Below are positions 60,126 through 64,000 of a DNA stretch of 64,000 bases, piece by piece (within the stretch, counting starts at the first letter, position 1; every line of letters starts with the position of its first letter). Made by a program: the position numbers and the translations under genes. The notes beneath the pieces are model-generated. The model was not told where the DNA came from. It did no database searches and saw only the letters and a list, made by a program, of their open reading frames with translations. The stretch comes from Rhodopseudomonas sp. P2A-2r (GTDB lineage: Bacteria > Pseudomonadota > Alphaproteobacteria > Rhizobiales > Xanthobacteraceae). Location of the stretch: contig NZ_CP110389.1 of assembly GCF_026015985.1 (NCBI RefSeq), positions 1,116,001-1,180,000 of the forward strand, read 5' to 3'.

Positions 60126-62675
60126 TTGAGCGGTTCGCCCCCCGACCGACCAGTACCATCGCGCGATCCCGACGCGCTGGCGCAGCATCAGCTGGCGCAG
60201 GCGCTGCTGCGGGCGCGTGTCGCGATCGGGTGGGAGCGGCTGTGGCCGCATTTGGCCCGCCTGTCCAGCATGGTTGGCCTGTTTCTGGTCGTCTCGTGGG
60301 CGGGGCTTTGGCTGGCGCTGCCGTTCATCGCCCGGGCCATCGGGCTCGGCCTGTTCGTGCTGCTGGCCCTGGCATCGCTGTTTCCGCTACGCAAATTCCG
60401 CTGGCCGAGCCGCGACGACGGCCTTGCCCGGCTCGACCGCGGTACCGGCATCCGCCATCGCCCGGTCACCGCGCTTGCCGATACGCTGGCCTCGAAGGAC
60501 CCCGTCGCGCTGGCGCTGTGGCAGGCGCAGCGCGAACGCACTTTGGCCTCGGTCAAGCGGATCCGCGCCGGGCTGCCGTCGCCGCGGCTCGCGCTTCACG
60601 ATCCGTGGGCGCTGCGAGCCCTGGTGATCGTGGCCATGGTCGCCACCTTCATCGCCGCCGGCGGCGAGCGCGTCCAGCGAATCGCCGCGGCGTTCGACTG
60701 GAACGGCGTGCTGGCGCCGGCCAATGTCCGCGTCGATGCCTGGGTCACCCCGCCGCTTTATACCGGCAAGCCGCCCATCATCCTGTCCGCTGCCAACAAG
60801 GATGCCGCCGCCGCAGATGCTGCCGCGCTACCGGTGCCGGCCGGCAGCACGCTGATCGTGCGCTCCAGCGGCGGCGCGCTCGATGTCGCGCTCGGCGGCG
60901 GCGTTACCGAGGTCGCGCCGACCGCGGAAGCGCCCAAGGGCACCAACGAGCGGCACTTCACCATCGCCGGCAACGGCACCGCCCATGTCCGCGCGCCCTC
61001 GGGCCAGCCGGTCTGGACCTTCACCGCAACGGCGGACCGCGCCCCGAGCATCGCGCTGGCCAAGGATCCGGAACGCCAGGCCCGCGGCTCGCTGCAGATG
61101 TCCTACAAGCTCGAGGACGATTACGGCGTCACCGAAGCCCACGCGCAATTCGCCTTACGCAACGCCGATGCCAAGGGCGACAAGCCGCGGCCGCTGTTCG
61201 AGCCGCCGGGCTTCGCGCTGGTGCTGCCCAATGCGCGGACCCGCAACGGCGTCGGCCAGACCGTCAAGGACCTCAGCGAGGATCCCTATGCGGGCGCCGA
61301 TGTGACGCTGACGCTGACCGCCAAGGACGAGGCCGCCAACGAAGGCAAAAGCGAGCCGTTCAATACCAGACTGCCGGAGCGGTTGTTCACCAAGCCGCTG
61401 CCGCGCGCGCTGATCGAGCAGCGCCGCAATCTGGCGCTCGACGCCAACCAGAGTTCGCAGGTTGCGGTGGCGCTCGCCGCGCTGATGATCGCGCCGGAAG
61501 CGTTCACGCCGGAGGCGGGCCAGTATCTCGGCCTGCGCAGCGTCGCCACCCAGCTCGACCGCGCCCGCACCGATGCGGCGCTGCGCGAGGTGGTGGCCAG
61601 CCTTTGGGCGCTTGCCGTGACCATCGAGGACGGCGACATCACCGACGTCGACAAGGCGCTGAAGGCGGCCCAGGAGGCGCTCAAGCAGGCGCTGGAGCGC
61701 GGCGCCAGCGACGAGGAGATCAAGAAGCTCACCGAAAATCTGCGCGCGGCGCTCGACAAGTTCCTGAAACAGCTGGCCGAGCAGATGAAGCAGAATCCGC
61801 AGCAGCTGGCGCGTCCGCTCGATCCCAACACCAAGGTGATGCGGCAGCAGGACCTCAACAACATGATCGAGCGCATGGAGCGGCTGTCGCGCTCCGGCGA
61901 CAAGGACGCCGCCAAGCAGCTGCTCGAACAGATGCAGCAGATGCTCGAGAACCTGCAGATGGCGCAGCCCGGCCAGTCCGGCGACGGCGAGATGGAGCAG
62001 GCGCTCAACGAGCTCGGCGACATGATCCGCAAGCAGCAGCAGCTCCGCGACAAGACCTTCAAGCAGGGTCAGGATTCGCGGCGCGACCGGATGCGCGGCA
62101 AGCCCGGTGAGCAGGGCATGGGCGACCTGCAGCAGGACCAGCAGAGCCTGCGCGATCGCCTGAAGAAATTGCAGGACCAACTCGCCAAGCAGGGCCTGGG
62201 CAAGGGACAGAAGGGCGAAAAAGGCGAAAAGGGTCAGGGCGGCGAACAGGGCCAGGGCGAGCAGGGTGACGGCGATGGCCTCGGCGATGCCGACAACGCC
62301 ATGGGCGACGCCAGCGGCCGGCTCGGCGAAGGCAATGCCGACGGCGCGGTGGATTCCCAGGGCCGTGCCCTCGATGCTCTGCGCAAGGGCGCGCAGTCGC
62401 TGGCACAGGCGATGCAGCAGGGTGACGGCGAGGGCCAGGGCGACGGTCCCGGCAACGCACCGGGCCGCCAGCAGAGTGGTGGACGCGACACCGATCCGCT
62501 CGGTCGGCCGCTGCGCGGCCGCGAACTCGGCGACGATCTGACGGTGAAGATTCCCGGCGAGATCGACGTCCAGCGGGTCCGCCGCATCCTCGAGGAACTG
62601 CGCCGCCGCCTCGGCGACACCAGCCGCCCGCAGCTCGAGCTCGACTACATCGAACGGCTGCTGAAGGATTATTGA
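60126..62675 (+). CDS. DUF4175 (TIGR02302) large membrane-anchored protein
   Basis: A protein of about 849 residues. Two N-terminal membrane helices (MVGLFLVVSWAGLWLALPFI, AIGLGLFVLLALASLFPL) and a third near residue 165 (LVIVAMVATFIAA) are followed by a beta-rich periplasmic part with DAWVTPPLYTGKPPIILSA. A long helical, Gln-rich region (about 420-680; AEQMKQNPQQLARPLDPNTK, EQMQQMLENLQMAQPGQS) and a Gly/Gln/Lys low-complexity stretch precede the conserved end SRPQLELDYIERLLKDY. The family is restricted to alphaproteobacteria and its role is unknown. A TTG at 60126 with GGAG upstream is preferred over the ATG at 60045, whose extension is Cys-rich and unlike coding. Confidence 0.85.
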   Translation: MSGSPPDRPVPSRDPDALAQHQLAQALLRARVAIGWERLWPHLARLSSMVGLFLVVSWAGLWLALPFIARAIGLGLFVLLALASLFPLRKFRWPSRDDGLARLDRGTGIRHRPVTALADTLASKDPVALALWQAQRERTLASVKRIRAGLPSPRLALHDPWALRALVIVAMVATFIAAGGERVQRIAAAFDWNGVLAPANVRVDAWVTPPLYTGKPPIILSAANKDAAAADAAALPVPAGSTLIVRSSGGALDVALGGGVTEVAPTAEAPKGTNERHFTIAGNGTAHVRAPSGQPVWTFTATADRAPSIALAKDPERQARGSLQMSYKLEDDYGVTEAHAQFALRNADAKGDKPRPLFEPPGFALVLPNARTRNGVGQTVKDLSEDPYAGADVTLTLTAKDEAANEGKSEPFNTRLPERLFTKPLPRALIEQRRNLALDANQSSQVAVALAALMIAPEAFTPEAGQYLGLRSVATQLDRARTDAALREVVASLWALAVTIEDGDITDVDKALKAAQEALKQALERGASDEEIKKLTENLRAALDKFLKQLAEQMKQNPQQLARPLDPNTKVMRQQDLNNMIERMERLSRSGDKDAAKQLLEQMQQMLENLQMAQPGQSGDGEMEQALNELGDMIRKQQQLRDKTFKQGQDSRRDRMRGKPGEQGMGDLQQDQQSLRDRLKKLQDQLAKQGLGKGQKGEKGEKGQGGEQGQGEQGDGDGLGDADNAMGDASGRLGEGNADGAVDSQGRALDALRKGAQSLAQAMQQGDGEGQGDGPGNAPGRQQSGGRDTDPLGRPLRGRELGDDLTVKIPGEIDVQRVRRILEELRRRLGDTSRPQLELDYIERLLKDY

Positions 62676-62690
62676 GGGGCGCTTCTGCTT

Positions 62691-62890
62691 TTCCCCTCCC
62701 CAGCAAAGCGAAGCTTTGCGCCGTGGGAGAGAGTGCCTGAGCGAAGCGAAGGCGGGAGAGGGAAAGCCGCGAGCGCCGTTGCCGCCGCAACAGCCCCCTC
62801 TCCCGTCTCGAACCCGCTTCGCGTGTTCGATCCACCCTCTCCCGCCAACGCAGCTTCGCTGCGTCGGGGGAGAGGGAAAAGGAGAGCGCC
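62691..62890. repeat. Complex inverted-repeat element
   Basis: About 200 bp of nested palindromes: GCAAAGC-GAA-GCTTTGC (62703-62719), ACGCAGC-TTC-GCTGCGT (62848-62864) inside a larger arm CCCTCTCCCG/CGGGGGAGAGGG, and a central CGAACCCGCTTCGCGTGTTCG (62809-62829, in two parts). This is typical of dispersed REP-type elements in Bradyrhizobiaceae. It lies between the convergent DUF4175 and CpdR-like genes and carries no coding. Confidence 0.65.
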
Positions 62891-62894
62891 GCCC

Positions 62895-63272
62895 CTAATC
62901 CCTTGTCCGCGACGCCAGCGCATCCGCGACCGCGGTACGGATGTCCGCCACGGAGAACGGCTTCGTGACCACGTCGTGGACGATGGCATTGAGGCCGGAG
63001 GCGCGTTCGCGCTGGTCGGCGAAACCGGTCATCAGCAGGATGGTCAGGTCGGGAAAGTCGCGTGCGGCGGCCAGCGCCAGCGCGATGCCGTCCATCACCG
63101 GCATCTTGATGTCGGTCAGCAGCAGGTCGAAGGCGCCGTCCTGATCGGTCAGGATCTCGAGGGCCTCGGCGCCGTCCTGCGCGGTCACGATGTCGTGGCC
63201 GTCCAGCGCGATGGCGCGCGCCACCAGCAGGCGCATGGATTCCTCGTCATCGGCGATCAGCACGCGGGGCAT
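62895..63272 (-). CDS. cpdR: CpdR-like single-domain response regulator
   Basis: A 125-residue receiver protein: MPRVLIADDEESMRLLVARA, phosphoacceptor Asp54 in LLLTDIKMPVMDGIALALAA, MTGFADQRERASGLN and VTKPFSVADIRTAVADALA. Length and sequence are close to CpdR, which when unphosphorylated takes ClpXP to the pole to degrade cell-cycle regulators in alphaproteobacteria. The name is by similarity; other single-domain regulators cannot be excluded. It follows the zinc-finger/DUF3426-like gene by 25 bp on the same strand. Confidence 0.72.
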   Translation of the reverse strand: MPRVLIADDEESMRLLVARAIALDGHDIVTAQDGAEALEILTDQDGAFDLLLTDIKMPVMDGIALALAAARDFPDLTILLMTGFADQRERASGLNAIVHDVVTKPFSVADIRTAVADALASRTRD

Positions 63273-63297
63273 TGTCTCTCCGTCAAACCAGGGCGCG

Positions 63298-64000
63298 TCA
63301 GGCGCCGATATCGCGCTTGTTGAAGAAACGCACGTCGATGGTGCGGCCTTCTGCCGGCGGCGACGCCAGCCGCGACTTGAACCACGCCTTGTCGCCGGGA
63401 TTGAGGCCTTGCTGGTCCAGCACGGCCGTCCAGGCGTAGATCTCGGTGCCGTGTTCGTCACGGACAACAAAGCGCAGCCGCGGCATCGCCACGGGCTTGG
63501 TGTGGCTGTCGCCGACGATATTGCCCTCGATCACCAGCACGCGCTTGCCGTCGACCTCCTCGGTGGCGACCTTGACGTCCTTGAACGACAGGCCCCGCAA
63601 ATTGACGCCGAGGCCGACGGCTTTGTAAAATGACGCGGTTTGCGGCATCAGCTTGACCACGTCGACCCGCCAGATCATCAGGGCTAGCACCAGGGCGGCC
63701 ATGCCGGCGCAGGCGATCGAGGAGTTGATGCGCGGCAGGAACGGGATGCGGGCCGGCATCGATGGCGCCAGGCCGCGCAGGCGTGACAGTGCGGCTGACA
63801 GGCGCGAGGTCTTGGCGTCAGCCGGGGCGAGGGCCGGTTCGTCCTGGGCCTCTTCGGCCCAGGCGGGATTTTCGGGCGGCTCTTCGGCGGGCAAGGCGCT
63901 GGCGATCGACGGGCTTTCGACCAGCGGCTGATCCTGATCCGCGCTGTCGTCGTCGGTCAGACCCCAGGCGTTCATGTCGTCGTCCGGCGGGGGCGGTGGT
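63298..64000 (-). CDS. DUF3426-like membrane protein (5' end beyond window)
   Basis: The C-terminal part (about 234 residues) of a protein whose start lies past the window edge: the frame stays open through a Pro/Asp-rich run to 64000. An acidic/Pro linker, one membrane helix (IACAGMAALVLALMIWRVDV) and a periplasmic beta domain (VKVATEEVDGKRVLVIEGNI, MPRLRFVVRDEHGTEIYAWT, LNPGDKAWFKSRLASPP) match DUF3426-type proteins, which normally start with an MJ0042-type zinc ribbon in the cytoplasm. It probably links cytoplasmic sensing to an envelope function; the ribbon itself cannot be seen. The ATG at 63973-63975 is internal. Confidence 0.75.
   Translation of the reverse strand, partial: PPPPPDDDMNAWGLTDDDSADQDQPLVESPSIASALPAEEPPENPAWAEEAQDEPALAPADAKTSRLSAALSRLRGLAPSMPARIPFLPRINSSIACAGMAALVLALMIWRVDVVKLMPQTASFYKAVGLGVNLRGLSFKDVKVATEEVDGKRVLVIEGNIVGDSHTKPVAMPRLRFVVRDEHGTEIYAWTAVLDQQGLNPGDKAWFKSRLASPPAEGRTIDVRFFNKRDIGA

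Noticed and set aside
60230..62110. A 626-codon open frame inside the DUF4175 gene
   Set aside because: Out of frame with a clear conserved gene and made of Arg/Ala/Gly-rich nonsense.
1..64000. CRISPR arrays, insertion sequences, integrases or prophage genes
   Set aside because: No regularly spaced repeats, transposase or integrase signatures were seen; the only dispersed repeats are REP-like palindromes and the 63-bp HNH fragment.

Overview
The window is high-GC alphaproteobacterial chromosome, most likely Bradyrhizobiaceae/Nitrobacteraceae (Bradyrhizobium, Rhodopseudomonas, Afipia group). The strongest support is the right-hand block tlpA / argH - lptM - lysA - DUF4175 (TIGR02302), an order I recall for that group. 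Secreted Ala/Pro-rich Cys proteins, the HIG1-type small membrane protein and etfBA followed by 3-hydroxybutyryl-CoA dehydrogenase also fit. I see no IS element, prophage, CRISPR array, rRNA or origin. There is one tRNA, tRNA-Leu(CAA).

Layout. 1-8.3 kb: a HisE-like gene cut by the window edge, a YqaA/DedA membrane protein, nitronate monooxygenase, a thioesterase, then a coupled two-gene unit of KaiC-like ATPase plus hybrid histidine kinase, followed by exported hypotheticals. 8.3-13.8 kb: an LLM flavin oxidoreductase diverging from a COG0523 zinc-chaperone GTPase across a perfect Zur-like palindrome; a GMC oxidoreductase; a Crp/Fnr regulator; two tiny overlapping genes (Myb-like and zinc ribbon). 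14-21.4 kb: tRNA-Leu, DsbB, AbrB-type permease, PsiF, LrgA/LrgB, DsbA, and an uncharacterised pair of a multi-pass membrane protein and a ClpP-fold periplasmic peptidase. 21.5-26.3 kb: a nitric-oxide module (NsrR, its operator, a 55-aa membrane protein, group III truncated haemoglobin), an L,D-transpeptidase lipoprotein, DUF2946 and a TonB receptor. 26.5-31 kb: a GntR-controlled catabolic operon (FAH hydrolase, polysaccharide deacetylase, Bug binding protein) facing a catalytically dead HtrA-like protein. 31-44.8 kb: MBOAT acyltransferase with an SGNH partner, ArsB-type and MFS transporters, TetR, a PepSY-patatin pair, GNAT, hydrolase, HNH nuclease plus a remnant copy, and an NTF2/SDR/HxlR cluster beside DUF2855. 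44.8-64 kb: AlkA, GluQRS, a hybrid kinase, YihY, HIG1, cobalamin adenosyltransferase, etfBA-hbd, DUF2975-XRE, tautomerase/LysR, then the tlpA-argH-lptM-lysA-DUF4175 block and a CpdR-like regulator.

A dominant feature is the number of broken reading frames. Eight genes (KaiC, its kinase, Crp/Fnr, the ClpP-fold peptidase, MBOAT, an alpha/beta hydrolase, DUF2855 and a second hybrid kinase) are each restored by adding one base at or beside a homopolymer of 3-5 nt. A ninth (SDR) is restored by removing one base. One loss destroys the MBOAT stop codon and creates a false 809-residue MBOAT-SGNH fusion. I read this as systematic homopolymer undercalling rather than biology, so these genes are probably intact in the organism.

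The best candidates for under-described biology are the KaiC-kinase pair, the membrane protein plus ClpP-fold peptidase pair, the NsrR-linked 55-aa membrane protein, the triad-less HtrA-like protein, and the Myb-like/zinc-ribbon micro-gene pair.
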